In this document: in pieces, positions 13,881-23,437 of the stretch
How the letters are laid out: every line of letters begins with the position of its first letter
Numbering within the stretch: the first letter of the stretch is position 1
Origin: a virus
IMG/VR virus record: IMGVR_UViG_3300022926_000120
Span: 1-23,529 of that record
Strand: one strand, 5' to 3'
DNA: 23,529 bases
Notes under the pieces: model-generated
Databases searched by the model: none
Told to the model about the DNA's origin: nothing
What the model saw: the letters and a program-made list of their open reading frames with translations, nothing else
Program-made: the position numbers and the translations under genes

Positions 13881-16800
13881 CACCTTTTTTATTATTTTTG
13901 CAAAATGTGGGTATTGCAGTAGCAGGCGCTGTCGGTGGGCTTGGCGCTGCCGCTTCACTTGGAATAGCGCAAGCAATAGCGTTAGGAGGCGCAGTTATTG
14001 CTGGTGTTACGCTAGTAGCAAACAAAGCTATGGCTTCCTTGTATGAGATCGACATGCCTAAAGTCGATACCGATGCAAGCCGACAAAGAACAGTAAGATC
14101 AACCACAGAACCTTATAAAACGATATATGGTGAGACGCTTGTTAGTGGCCCTATTTCCTATATAGGGATGGCTGGAACTGACAACGAAGATCTGTATCAC
14201 GTCATAGCCTTAGCAGGTCATGAAGTCACAGATATTACGGATATCTACTTTGACAATAAGCTGATACAAGATTCTCAGATAAACGGCGGGTCTAGTGCTG
14301 GGGGTAATGTTACAGGAGGGACTTTTGGCCCTAAAAACAGCACGACTATTTGTGTAATCAACAAGCATTTAGGAACGGCTACACAAACTGCTGATTCTAT
14401 GATGGCTGGCACGTTTGCTGATTACACTTCAGCCCATCAGGGTAAAGGCATTGCTTACATAGCAATGAAATGGAAGCTGAACGAAGACTCAGCAGAAGTT
14501 TGGGACAAGTACGCACCGTCAGACATTAAAGCTATCGTCAAAGGTAAGCCGGTCTACGATCCGAGGCTAGACACAGGCGGTTACGGCGACAACCCTACTA
14601 ATGATTTATTCATTACCTATAACGCAACGGCTGGTAGTTATGTCGGCCAAGGTCAAAATCCTGCTTTGGTTCTGGCTGATTACTTGATCAACGAAGATTT
14701 CGGAATGGGTATTGCCCCATCAAAAATAGACTGGAATGCAGTAGTAACTGCGGCGAATGGGTGTGATGTTTCTGTTGATGTTCCTAACGGGACACAAAAG
14801 CGCTTCACGGTAAACGGTGTTTTGTTCGGAACTGATTCACACCGTACAAATATCAACAAGATCTTGTCTGCAATGAACGGGCATCTCGTTTATTCCAACG
14901 GCAAGTATATTCTTCATGCTGGTATTTACGAAGCTGAAACCGTTCAGAATCCCTATGAGAGTCTTAACGAAGATGACCTTATCGGGGCTATTGGCATCAA
15001 AACATCATTTGAGCGGTCAGACAGATTCAACACGATTAAAGGTCTTTTTGTTGATCCAGCGCAGAATCACAAGTCAACCGAGTTTCCAAAGGTACAGTTA
15101 TCTGACGCTGTTAATAGGGACAACGGGGAAGTCTTAGAAAAAGAAGTCCAGTTTCCGATGACCAACTCAAGCTACATGGCGCAAAGACTTGCACATAAGC
15201 TTATCCAATTAACTGATCAACAAAAAGTAATCACCTTCCCCGCGAATTTATCAGCGCTAAGAATTACCGCAGGAGATAGAGTCAAGGTATCTATTGAGGA
15301 ATTGAGCTGGACTAACAAAGTCTTTATGTGCGTAGGCTGGACGTTTTCAGATGAAGGCGGTGTCAATCTTACGCTCCGAGAAGATTCTTATACTTCTTAT
15401 GCTGATCCCACGGTAACGCCAAACAATGAATATTCTACCATCACTGCCACAGGCGACATCACAGACGCATTCAGAGGCGTTCCTAGCCCGTCTGGCTTAA
15501 ATGCTACTGCTGGGCTAAAGAATATAGAACTTAATTGGGTAAACCCTTTGCGGCCAGCAGATTACGCCACTATTTATGTTTACGCGTCACCAAACTCATC
15601 CTTTTCTTCAGCGGTAAAAATTGGCGAGACTGACGGAACCCAATTTATTCATGATGGGGCGAATCCTGCTGACGCGGTTTCTGTTGGAGATCAGAGGTAT
15701 TATTGGGTCAGGGCAATTAAAAATATAGGAACTGACGCGGCTAGTCAGTCCGATTTAAGCAACTCTGATAGCGCGACAGTTGGTGCTGTTGAATGGGATG
15801 ACGTTGCTAATCCGACAATCGGTATTGATATAAACAACGATACCATTTCAATCAACACGGGATCTGCGACCACAACGACAGGTCAAGATGTAGCAACAAG
15901 CGGGATTGAAGCTGGCACAACCGTCACTCAGGGCGGCATCACAATGAATCAAGGCGGCTCTATAAAGGGCGGTCAAAGTGCCTACAACAGCGGCACAGGC
16001 TTCTTTCTTGGATACGTCGACGGCACTCCGACGGGTAAATATAAATTCAGCATAGGCAACGCGAGCAACGAGGCGCTGACGTTTGACGGTACAAATTTGG
16101 CCGTTACCGGAAACATTACCGCAACAAGCGGAACATTCACCGGAACTGTAAATGCCTCTTCTGGCGCATTTACTGGCGACGTTAGCACTGACTCAAAGTT
16201 TATTGCTGGATCTGGCGCAACATCTGCCACGATGGACGGTGGCGACCCTGAATTTAAATTGTACGCTGGCGCTGCGGCACCGGCTGACGCATCGTTTAAA
16301 GTTGATGCAAACGGCGTAGTCACAGCAACGAGGTTGGTAGTAACTCGACCCGATGATACGACTGCCATCATGTTTGACTCAGCGCAAGATGGCTTGGTTG
16401 GCATAGGGTTGGCTGCTGTCTCGCAAGAAACGGGTATCGTTGTTCAAAATCCGTCGGTCGAAATTACGTCGAGCAATCCTAACCCCGCACTGATATTGAG
16501 CGCATCGCAAACGATCACTTTAACACTTTTGGCTGGAACTCCGGCAAGCAAGAAAGTCACATCATACGGCGGCGAATATCCGTCTGAAATAACGGCCACG
16601 ATAGAATACTCAACGAATAACGGGTCAAGCTGGTCTACGTTTGGGTCGGCTGTTCAGCTAACTAGAACTGCGGTCAGATCACCATCTGACTCGACTAAAT
16701 ACGGTGTGGCTACATTCACAAACACTGGTGCGGGAGTTAGATCGTACATTCGCGGCATTCATGCAATAGACTCAATCGGTAATTTGCAATTTGTTCGCAG

Positions 16801-19800
16801 CGTCTCAGGTTTTGCGGCTGGTAGTTATATATTCCGAGTTAGTCTATCGCAGACTGCTGGCAGCGATACTGACATGAACGTCAGCACTTCCCCACCGTTT
16901 ACGCTTAAATTTGAAACAGACGCGGCAGGATTTACAGTAGCCGCGAACGGGACATTATCTGATGCCCCATCTGCAACAGCTACCATTGGGTATGTGCAAT
17001 CTAATTACATGGCCTTGGCTAACGGCAACACTATTACCGTCGGATCTGGCGAGATCAATGATTTTCAAGATGAAAGCGGTAACAGCGTTTTGATTATTAG
17101 CGATACAAAAACCGAGGTTAGGGATAGCTTAGAAGTAACCTATACATCAGCCAATCCCACGACGGATAAGATTTTCCGCATTAAGGATTACAACTCAACA
17201 TTTGAAACTTTTAGTATTCGGGAAGACGGTTTCGTAAATAACTGGACGGGGATAAATGTCGGCGGTGGTTACGGCAGCACCGGCACAACCATTGATGCCG
17301 CAGGCAATATAAGCACCGACGGCAATGTCACTATCGGCGGCGACCTAACAGTTCAAGGCACAACTACCACCGTAGACACTGACAACCTGACCGTTAAAGA
17401 CAACAACATCACCCTAAACTATTCCACGGGTGACAGTTCATCAACTGCCGATAACGCGGGGATCACGATTCAAGATGCGGTCGACGCAAGCACAGATGCT
17501 TCTATTTTATGGAAGACCGCCAGCGATTCTTTTGAGTTTAGTCACGGCGCTAATATTCCAAAGACTTATCTTAAAGCAACGGATCAAGATGTTGAGTCTG
17601 GAACTTGGACTTCAAGCACGACATCAGGCTCGTGGGGAAGTATAAAACTCGCCGCAGGATATTCTTATACCGCCAACGCTGGAGCATATAAGCAATACGA
17701 CATCCCTGCTGGAGCTGATACTTGTTACATGTCGTTTCTAAAATGGTCTAATGGGGGTTACGTTGATGTTCATGCGGTACAAGCTGACGGAGATCTTGTA
17801 TTTCTCGGCAGGATAAGCACAGGACAGTCAGTAGAAAATAGTAACGAGGGAAATTCGGTAGAGCATGATGGACAAGCGATTGTCAAAATAGGAACTGGTT
17901 TAGACAATTTTAGTTCCATAAGAATCACAAATAAGCGTGGGACATTTTATTTTTCAGGACTAGCTTTCTCTACGCAGCAATTAGACAGTTTTGACTCAGG
18001 GATGATCGCCGCTGAAGTGATCCATTCCGGCGTGTTGTCTAATGTAACGAACACAAATTGGGACGCTGCTTACACTTATAGCCAAGTCGGACATCTGCCA
18101 CTTTCTGGTGGCACTCTGACAGGCGCAGTGTCATGGCCTAGCGGTGGTTCAGCAAACGCTAATACGGCATATACCTATTCACAAGTAGGTCACTTACCTT
18201 TGGCTGGTGGGGCTTTAACTGGCGACTTGGATATCAAAAAAACTGGTGACGATACAATTGTAGACATAAGGGGAAATGGGAGTTACGACCCTATTTTAAA
18301 CCTAAGATCTGACCAAGGGGGAATTGCATCAGAAGGCTTTCAAATCTGGTATGACAACAGCGTGGGTGATGTTCATTTACATACAACTTATGACAACGAC
18401 GTTGCTGCAATACGTTTTCACACGAAAACAGCGGCTGACAAAGCCACATCTAATGAGCGTTTCGCAATTCTAGGCAGCGGAATGGTCAACATTGTAAGCG
18501 GTAATTTGCTTATGAATGGCACCGCCGTGATTCACAACGACAGAAGCATTTTCCCGACTAGTATAGAAGTGACCGGATCATATACCGGAGGAAGTGGTGA
18601 CTTTACCAACATAGTCAATGCTCAGTTGAAGATTGCATCAGCAGGCTCAGCGGACTTTTGGAGAATCCCACACTTTTCTACACACTCTAGCATTTCTGGG
18701 GTTTACAACTATGAAACCGGAAAGCATGTTTACTGGGGAGAGTCTACAGACACAGGAAGTTATCATTTCCGTGGGCGTAAAATTATCGGTTATAGCGGCG
18801 AAGTCTGGGATGATACTACTCAAGGAACTGGGATCGGCAGCATTCACCTAAATCCTAATTCAACGGCTGACAACGCAGGAAGCGCAATAACTTTCGGAGC
18901 TTCAGATACAGGCAGTGGAGCGACCGCACAAGCAGGGATTTATGTGCGATCAGACGGTAGCTACGGTACAAAGATGTATTTGTCTACTACAAATAGTTAC
19001 AATCAAGGGTCTAAAACAGGATTATCACTAGACCATGACGGTAACGTAGCTATTACTGGCCAAATCAACTCTGGAGCTATTATAAGAGCGACTGCAGACG
19101 GAACTAATAACACTTATGAGGGAGTGATAAAAACTGTCAACACAGGCAGTGCTCAGTGGGGGCACATAACCCTTGGCGGTTCTGCCACAAACAACGCCAT
19201 AAATAATTATTACATGGTCGGCAGAGGCGCTGCTGTCTCTGATAGAAATTTGTCTTTCCATGTGCCAAACGCAGCCAATTACGGAGATACCACGCAGCCA
19301 AAATTCCTGTTTGCCTCAACAGGGGCTGATACTTTGATGACGATTACCGCGTCAACAGGTGATGTTTATGCAAAAGGCAGTATCACTTCTGCATCTGGCA
19401 CTAGTGCTATTAACAATTTTCGTTTGACCGATTCATCAGTTATGGGCTTTGGTACGGTCAAGGCTGGCAGTACAGTAGGGCACAATGCTTCAGTAGACGA
19501 AGGTATCTTTTGGCATACAAGCAACACATATGGAATTTATCGCAACGCTGGTGACTGGACTGCCCCAGACTATCAGCAGTTAAGAATTGAGTTTGAAACG
19601 GGCATTGAGATAGACGGTGGAAGTGCTTACGGAAAGTCTGGCATAAATATTCTTTCAGATTTGCAGATTAGCGGTGAAACCGTCCTTAACACTAGTCGTG
19701 TTATGACGAACATCACCAGTATTGCATCGGGTCAAATTAATGTCACAAGCAGCGCAGGATCATTCGACGCGATTAGATTAGGCAGTTCGGCTCAAACTGG

Positions 19801-21442
19801 CTATAGCAACATTGTTTGGTATGCCGAAGGTGGAAACGCACAGATTTTTAAAGGTAGCTCTACATATTCAGACTGGGGCGGTGCAAATTCACTAAATATT
19901 TATAATAGCAACGGTGAGATCGCCTTTCACCCTTCAGGAGACGCTAACACTTTTACAATCAACGATTCATTTCTAAATTATACAAATAACCTAAGTTCTA
20001 CTTATTTCAAAATTAGATCAACTTACACAGCAAACGCCATATCTAACTTGACTTATCTATGGCTTGAAAGTGGCAGTGGAGCCGATGGATATTTAATAAA
20101 AAACGGATACGGGACTGGTAACGGCCTACCAAGTAACGAGCTTTATCTATGGAATAGTAGTACCAACGCCGAAATATCTTTTGTTACTGCTTCCGACATA
20201 AGCAGGAGGTTTAGCGTAAGGCCTGACGGATCAGTATATAAATATGTAGATACATCTCTTGGAACTACTTTCGTCAGTAGCTCTACCAATTCAGGCAGAG
20301 GTCAAGGATACGTCGTAGGGAAAAGCTATGTTGCAGGCGATTATGTTTCTTTGATTGAAGCACCATTTTCTACTGGTACAGATGCTGACGTTCGCATCGC
20401 CGCAAAATTTACAAGTAGTGGATCTCATATAATCTTTGGCACTTCAGACAGTTACGGATATATCACTCACGCTCCGTTAGAACTTGACTATAGAAATTAT
20501 GTATTCGCTAAACATATTGTTGGAGGAGAAAGCTCCCACGCGTTTACGCCGCCTATTGACCAAGAACTCGGCTACAGTAATCACAGTTTCGGTGCATTAG
20601 GTATTTTACACAGAAACGCTTACGACTCTTATATAACAGCTAACGCTTACTATTATAAGACCGGAGGTTCTAGCACTTGGAGAAATAAATATGCTAGTTA
20701 CTATTCTTCCATAATAAGTTTTCTTAACGGAGAGATGACATATGAAGTCAGCTCTACGGCACCCTCAAGTTCTGGGTCTGTAATAAATTTTAGCGCCGCA
20801 TTTAAAGTGACTAGATCGGGGCAGATAGAAGCAGAAAGCCGCAATTTGATAATGGGAGCAGATGCCTATTCTAACAGCTCTAGTTACTTGGGAATGAAAA
20901 CTTCTCTCCAGTCTGGTGCTAGTGATTACATGATCATATCAGGATTGAGCGACGGAAATACTTATGTTTCTGCAAAAGATGGTAATGGTGTTTATATAAG
21001 GGGCGGCGGCAATCTAACCACTAATCAAATTTTAGTTCCCGATAACAGTTACATAACCGTCACAACAAGCAATTTCAACGTGACTGGAAATGTTACAGCT
21101 TATTCGTCCTCAGACATTCGTTTGAAAAATAACATACGCCCGATTACTTCAGCCTTGGATAAGGTGCATAAAATAAATGGCGTCCATTTTGAATGGAAAG
21201 ATGATTTCGTTAAAACAATGTCCGGCAACGGAGAGGTCAATTTTAGAAAGGATGATGTGGGCGTAATTGCTCAAGAAGTGAAACTGGTGTTGGATGAGGT
21301 TGTTTCTGAACGAGAAGACGGAACCCTAGCGGTAAGGTATGAAAAAATCGTTCCTCTGCTTATAGAAGCAATTAAAGAGCAAACGCAAATGATCAAAGAC
21401 TTACAAACACAGGTAGAGGATATAAAAAATGGCAATGACTAA
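13868..21442 (+). CDS. tail tip attachment protein J-like hub fused to a long fibre with a C-terminal S74 chaperone
   Basis: This 2,524-residue protein binds the host and forms the tip and fibre. The ATG at 13868 is preferred over TTG 13859. Residues 3-55 are an Ala/Gly-rich hydrophobic segment. Then comes a gpJ-like hub (YKTIYGETLVSGPISYIG, DLYHVIALAGHEVTDI) to about 520. An FN3-like domain spans about 537-638 (IELNWVNP, YYWVRAI). A fibre follows, with GTFTGTVNASSGAFTGDV, a beta-sandwich insert near 857-1020, DLTVQGTTTT near 1159, and paired YTYSQVGHLPL repeats at 1401 and 1434. The C-terminus is an S74 intramolecular chaperone: Ser2415-Asp2416 in SSSDIRLKNNI, then GVIAQEV and IVPLLIEAIKEQ. 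By the endosialidase precedent it would trimerise the fibre and cut itself off between Ser and Asp, releasing 109 residues. Lambda gpJ is 1,132 residues, so this is over twice as long. Confidence 0.9.
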   Translation: MGPVAPFLLFLQNVGIAVAGAVGGLGAAASLGIAQAIALGGAVIAGVTLVANKAMASLYEIDMPKVDTDASRQRTVRSTTEPYKTIYGETLVSGPISYIGMAGTDNEDLYHVIALAGHEVTDITDIYFDNKLIQDSQINGGSSAGGNVTGGTFGPKNSTTICVINKHLGTATQTADSMMAGTFADYTSAHQGKGIAYIAMKWKLNEDSAEVWDKYAPSDIKAIVKGKPVYDPRLDTGGYGDNPTNDLFITYNATAGSYVGQGQNPALVLADYLINEDFGMGIAPSKIDWNAVVTAANGCDVSVDVPNGTQKRFTVNGVLFGTDSHRTNINKILSAMNGHLVYSNGKYILHAGIYEAETVQNPYESLNEDDLIGAIGIKTSFERSDRFNTIKGLFVDPAQNHKSTEFPKVQLSDAVNRDNGEVLEKEVQFPMTNSSYMAQRLAHKLIQLTDQQKVITFPANLSALRITAGDRVKVSIEELSWTNKVFMCVGWTFSDEGGVNLTLREDSYTSYADPTVTPNNEYSTITATGDITDAFRGVPSPSGLNATAGLKNIELNWVNPLRPADYATIYVYASPNSSFSSAVKIGETDGTQFIHDGANPADAVSVGDQRYYWVRAIKNIGTDAASQSDLSNSDSATVGAVEWDDVANPTIGIDINNDTISINTGSATTTTGQDVATSGIEAGTTVTQGGITMNQGGSIKGGQSAYNSGTGFFLGYVDGTPTGKYKFSIGNASNEALTFDGTNLAVTGNITATSGTFTGTVNASSGAFTGDVSTDSKFIAGSGATSATMDGGDPEFKLYAGAAAPADASFKVDANGVVTATRLVVTRPDDTTAIMFDSAQDGLVGIGLAAVSQETGIVVQNPSVEITSSNPNPALILSASQTITLTLLAGTPASKKVTSYGGEYPSEITATIEYSTNNGSSWSTFGSAVQLTRTAVRSPSDSTKYGVATFTNTGAGVRSYIRGIHAIDSIGNLQFVRSVSGFAAGSYIFRVSLSQTAGSDTDMNVSTSPPFTLKFETDAAGFTVAANGTLSDAPSATATIGYVQSNYMALANGNTITVGSGEINDFQDESGNSVLIISDTKTEVRDSLEVTYTSANPTTDKIFRIKDYNSTFETFSIREDGFVNNWTGINVGGGYGSTGTTIDAAGNISTDGNVTIGGDLTVQGTTTTVDTDNLTVKDNNITLNYSTGDSSSTADNAGITIQDAVDASTDASILWKTASDSFEFSHGANIPKTYLKATDQDVESGTWTSSTTSGSWGSIKLAAGYSYTANAGAYKQYDIPAGADTCYMSFLKWSNGGYVDVHAVQADGDLVFLGRISTGQSVENSNEGNSVEHDGQAIVKIGTGLDNFSSIRITNKRGTFYFSGLAFSTQQLDSFDSGMIAAEVIHSGVLSNVTNTNWDAAYTYSQVGHLPLSGGTLTGAVSWPSGGSANANTAYTYSQVGHLPLAGGALTGDLDIKKTGDDTIVDIRGNGSYDPILNLRSDQGGIASEGFQIWYDNSVGDVHLHTTYDNDVAAIRFHTKTAADKATSNERFAILGSGMVNIVSGNLLMNGTAVIHNDRSIFPTSIEVTGSYTGGSGDFTNIVNAQLKIASAGSADFWRIPHFSTHSSISGVYNYETGKHVYWGESTDTGSYHFRGRKIIGYSGEVWDDTTQGTGIGSIHLNPNSTADNAGSAITFGASDTGSGATAQAGIYVRSDGSYGTKMYLSTTNSYNQGSKTGLSLDHDGNVAITGQINSGAIIRATADGTNNTYEGVIKTVNTGSAQWGHITLGGSATNNAINNYYMVGRGAAVSDRNLSFHVPNAANYGDTTQPKFLFASTGADTLMTITASTGDVYAKGSITSASGTSAINNFRLTDSSVMGFGTVKAGSTVGHNASVDEGIFWHTSNTYGIYRNAGDWTAPDYQQLRIEFETGIEIDGGSAYGKSGINILSDLQISGETVLNTSRVMTNITSIASGQINVTSSAGSFDAIRLGSSAQTGYSNIVWYAEGGNAQIFKGSSTYSDWGGANSLNIYNSNGEIAFHPSGDANTFTINDSFLNYTNNLSSTYFKIRSTYTANAISNLTYLWLESGSGADGYLIKNGYGTGNGLPSNELYLWNSSTNAEISFVTASDISRRFSVRPDGSVYKYVDTSLGTTFVSSSTNSGRGQGYVVGKSYVAGDYVSLIEAPFSTGTDADVRIAAKFTSSGSHIIFGTSDSYGYITHAPLELDYRNYVFAKHIVGGESSHAFTPPIDQELGYSNHSFGALGILHRNAYDSYITANAYYYKTGGSSTWRNKYASYYSSIISFLNGEMTYEVSSTAPSSSGSVINFSAAFKVTRSGQIEAESRNLIMGADAYSNSSSYLGMKTSLQSGASDYMIISGLSDGNTYVSAKDGNGVYIRGGGNLTTNQILVPDNSYITVTTSNFNVTGNVTAYSSSDIRLKNNIRPITSALDKVHKINGVHFEWKDDFVKTMSGNGEVNFRKDDVGVIAQEVKLVLDEVVSEREDGTLAVRYEKIVPLLIEAIKEQTQMIKDLQTQVEDIKNGND
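18068..18223 (+). repeat. two copies of a fibre repeat, exactly 99 bases apart
   Basis: The coded motif AYTYSQVGHLPLxGGxLTG occurs at 18068-18124 and again at 18167-18223. The protein copies differ at only two positions, while third bases differ widely (GGACATCTGCCA versus GGTCACTTACCT). This is an old duplication kept by selection on the protein. The L-P-L-x-G-G-x-x-T-G motif is common in phage fibres. Confidence 0.85.
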
Positions 21443-21674
21443 AAGTGAAGAATTGCAATCGGTTCATGTAGAGGTTCATGCAACTCCAATGATGCCTGAT
21501 TCTGAACCTACAAAAATGGTGACTGCAATAGTCAGAGTTTCTTGGGATGACCCTGATGATTCAGATCTTCCCATAAGCAAGCAGGAAAGCAGGGTTTTCG
21601 TGGAAGGGGATGATGTGTCTGGACAAGATCAATTAGTTCAAGACATCTGCGCAGCGGTTTGGACTGATGCCTGA
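21429..21674 (+). CDS. small hypothetical protein, 81 residues
   Basis: The frame overlaps the end of the fibre gene by 14 bases and is preceded by GAGGA at 21416-21420, eight bases from the ATG at 21429; ATG 21435 is an alternative. It encodes an acidic, beta-type protein with HVEVHATPMMPDSEPTKMV, then VTAIVRVSWDDPDD and a helix near the end (DQLVQDICAAVW). I do not recognise the family. Being coupled to the fibre gene, it may be a fibre assembly helper or a minor tail component, but this is only position. Its stop overlaps the next gene by eight bases. Confidence 0.6.
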   Translation: MAMTKSEELQSVHVEVHATPMMPDSEPTKMVTAIVRVSWDDPDDSDLPISKQESRVFVEGDDVSGQDQLVQDICAAVWTDA

Positions 21675-21846
21675 GTACACGATAGAGGACGGATTGCTAA
21701 AATTCGCTCATGAATTTGAAAACGGTCAAACGTTATTTTTCCATCTTGAGCCTGATCCCAATTTAACTCCAGAAGAACAGATAGCTTTGTTTGTAGATCA
21801 GCAACAAGAGCTTATAAGGCAAGTAGCAGAATGGCAGTCACAATAA
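21667..21846 (+). CDS. small hypothetical protein, 59 residues
   Basis: ATG 21667 opens a 59-codon frame that fills the gap between two longer genes, overlapping the first by 8 bases and the next by 16. The protein starts MPEYTIEDGLLKFAHEFENG, continues TLFFHLEPDPNLTPEEQIALF and ends in a Gln-rich helix (VDQQQELIRQVAEWQSQ). No clear Shine-Dalgarno sequence precedes it beyond what coupling could provide. It fits the overlap pattern and keeps coding on this strand continuous, which is why it is listed. Family unknown. Confidence 0.55.
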   Translation: MPEYTIEDGLLKFAHEFENGQTLFFHLEPDPNLTPEEQIALFVDQQQELIRQVAEWQSQ

Positions 21847-23138
21847 GCCAATTTACAATATCTACTACTGATATTTTTGGGTTTGATCCACCATCAATTG
21901 CGGGATTTTCTGATGTAATTGGAACGTCGTCTGTAAATCAAAGTGAAAAATACCTAGTTGCTTTTGGTGGCAACGGTGTGCGAGCTTTATTATGGCAAGG
22001 CTCTAATGACACTATAACATTTCAAGTCTATGGCATTCATGAAAACGATGGGTGGGATGTTTTAACAATAAATGGGACAGACTACAGCAGAACGTCGGCA
22101 ACTTATGGCGGGGCTATAGTCAACGATAATTCTAGTTTTAATTACCCAGATCCACCGCCTACGGGAGGGGAAGAAGGAGGCCCGTATACCCAATGGGTTT
22201 GGAGCGGAATTTCATCATTTCCTTTTGCATCATCTTCGTCAGGTGCTACTGCGGCAATGTATGTAAAGCATAATGGAGTCGCAATACCAGCTACGGGGCC
22301 AATAACCCTAAATGATATACACAGAGAGGCTGGCGGCAGTTCTGGGACTCAAGTTTCATTAAATGACTCGGATGTTCGCGCTTTAAATTGGTACAACACA
22401 GTCGCAGGAAGCGCAATCGCAAGCGGCGGCACTAATACAATGCGAGACTATCTACATCCTTGCAGCGTAGGCGAGAATCAAGGTTATACACGCAGAAGGT
22501 TGTTTAGTACGACCAGCAACGACCTTAACTATAAATTAGGCAGTGCTCTTGCGACAATAACTCAAGCAAATATTTCAGGAATATTTACACAAGTTAAATG
22601 CGGCATGACTATTGAATTTAACGGAACTGACACAAGACTCAGGTTTCATTTGTTTTCAGTTGTCAACTACAGCAACCCCGCGATCATAACCGTAAGCAAT
22701 CAATATTGGAACTCAGAAGCAAGCGGGACTAGCAATCCTCAAACCTATAGCGCAACTGCGAATGATGCGATCTTGTTTGAGGGGGTGCAAGTAAAGCAAG
22801 CTGCGCTTTTGACCTCACAACACAATGAATCCATTGATTCTAGCGTTGGATCTAAAACTTATGACACATCTCAGTTTGGTGAGACCTTGATGAGCACAAA
22901 CAGCATAACCTCATTTGTAGACATTTCTCCAAACACGCAGTATGGGAGAAGTTTTAACGTAAGTAATACTGTTAATCCTCAAAATCAGGTTGTTGGCGAT
23001 AAAATATCCAAAGTAGACTGTAGATTTAGATGGGCTTTGCGGCTGCTTGGATACAGCCCAGAAGATCGCACCTTTATTGAGAAAGATACAACTATGAACT
23101 TTATGATTAGCCTGTATACCCTTACCAACCGACAATAA
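21831..23138 (+). CDS. probable accessory virion / tail protein, 435 residues
   Basis: A Ser/Thr/Asn/Gly-rich, beta-dominated protein without signal peptide or membrane segment, like many phage surface proteins. The first 100 residues hold a possible sandwich domain (FDPPSIAGFSDVIG, YLVAFGGNGVRALLWQG). Then a Gly/Pro linker (DPPPTGGEEGGPY) and WSGISSFPF follow. The segment PITLNDIHREAGGSSGTQV followed by SLNDSDVRAL (about 160-187) is a module I have seen in virion proteins of marine phages, often ahead of fibre or decoration domains. The C-terminal half continues with strands and ends RFRWALRLLGYSPEDRT. Its place behind the fibre suggests a second tail-tip or capsid-surface factor; enzyme motifs are not visible. 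AAGG at 21817-21820 is a weak ribosome site. Confidence 0.65.
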   Translation: MAVTISQFTISTTDIFGFDPPSIAGFSDVIGTSSVNQSEKYLVAFGGNGVRALLWQGSNDTITFQVYGIHENDGWDVLTINGTDYSRTSATYGGAIVNDNSSFNYPDPPPTGGEEGGPYTQWVWSGISSFPFASSSSGATAAMYVKHNGVAIPATGPITLNDIHREAGGSSGTQVSLNDSDVRALNWYNTVAGSAIASGGTNTMRDYLHPCSVGENQGYTRRRLFSTTSNDLNYKLGSALATITQANISGIFTQVKCGMTIEFNGTDTRLRFHLFSVVNYSNPAIITVSNQYWNSEASGTSNPQTYSATANDAILFEGVQVKQAALLTSQHNESIDSSVGSKTYDTSQFGETLMSTNSITSFVDISPNTQYGRSFNVSNTVNPQNQVVGDKISKVDCRFRWALRLLGYSPEDRTFIEKDTTMNFMISLYTLTNRQ

Positions 23139-23157
23139 AGCTAACCTGTTAAATAAG

Positions 23158-23186
23158 TGGTAGACATAGTCAGAAAAGTCTAAAAT
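23158..23186 (+). promoter_or_regulatory. weak candidate promoter before the lysis-side genes
   Basis: The 73-base gap after 23138 is the longest in the window. TAAAAT at 23181-23186 is a good -10 candidate; the partner TGGTAG at 23158-23163, 17 bases upstream, is poor. A six-T run (23191-23196) and the small inverted repeat TAGAC (23161-23165)/GTCTA (23178-23182) lie in the same gap, so a weak terminator is an alternative reading. Confidence 0.25.
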
Positions 23187-23211
23187 ACGGTTTTTTAACT
23201 AGGAGAGGAAA

Positions 23212-23430
23212 ATGAGTGAGCAAAAGCGGGAAATGAGTGCAGACGAGTATGTTCAGATGGCTAAAATTGATTCATTAGCCAAACAAAACGCTGGTCAAGC
23301 CCTTAGAATAGCCGATTTAGAGGCCCAAATTAGCCTCTATCAAGCGCAACAGCAGCAAGCGCAGCAGACGCCAGAGGAGCCTATTCTTGGCTCAGAGCCT
23401 GTGTTTGAGGAAGTGGACGAAGCACATTAG
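23212..23430 (+). CDS. small coiled-coil protein, 72 residues
   Basis: A strong AGGAGAGG (23201-23208) stands just before the ATG at 23212. Residues 8-50 are helical with heptad-like hydrophobics (IDSLAKQNAGQALRIADLEA, then LYQAQQQQAQQ), and the tail is acidic and Pro-rich (EEPILGSEPVFEEVDEAH). A short coiled coil with an acidic tail is common among small phage proteins between tail and lysis genes; no function is known to me. The stop (TAG at 23428-23430) overlaps the AGG of the next gene's ribosome site. Confidence 0.65.
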   Translation: MSEQKREMSADEYVQMAKIDSLAKQNAGQALRIADLEAQISLYQAQQQQAQQTPEEPILGSEPVFEEVDEAH

Positions 23431-23437
23431 GTGATGT

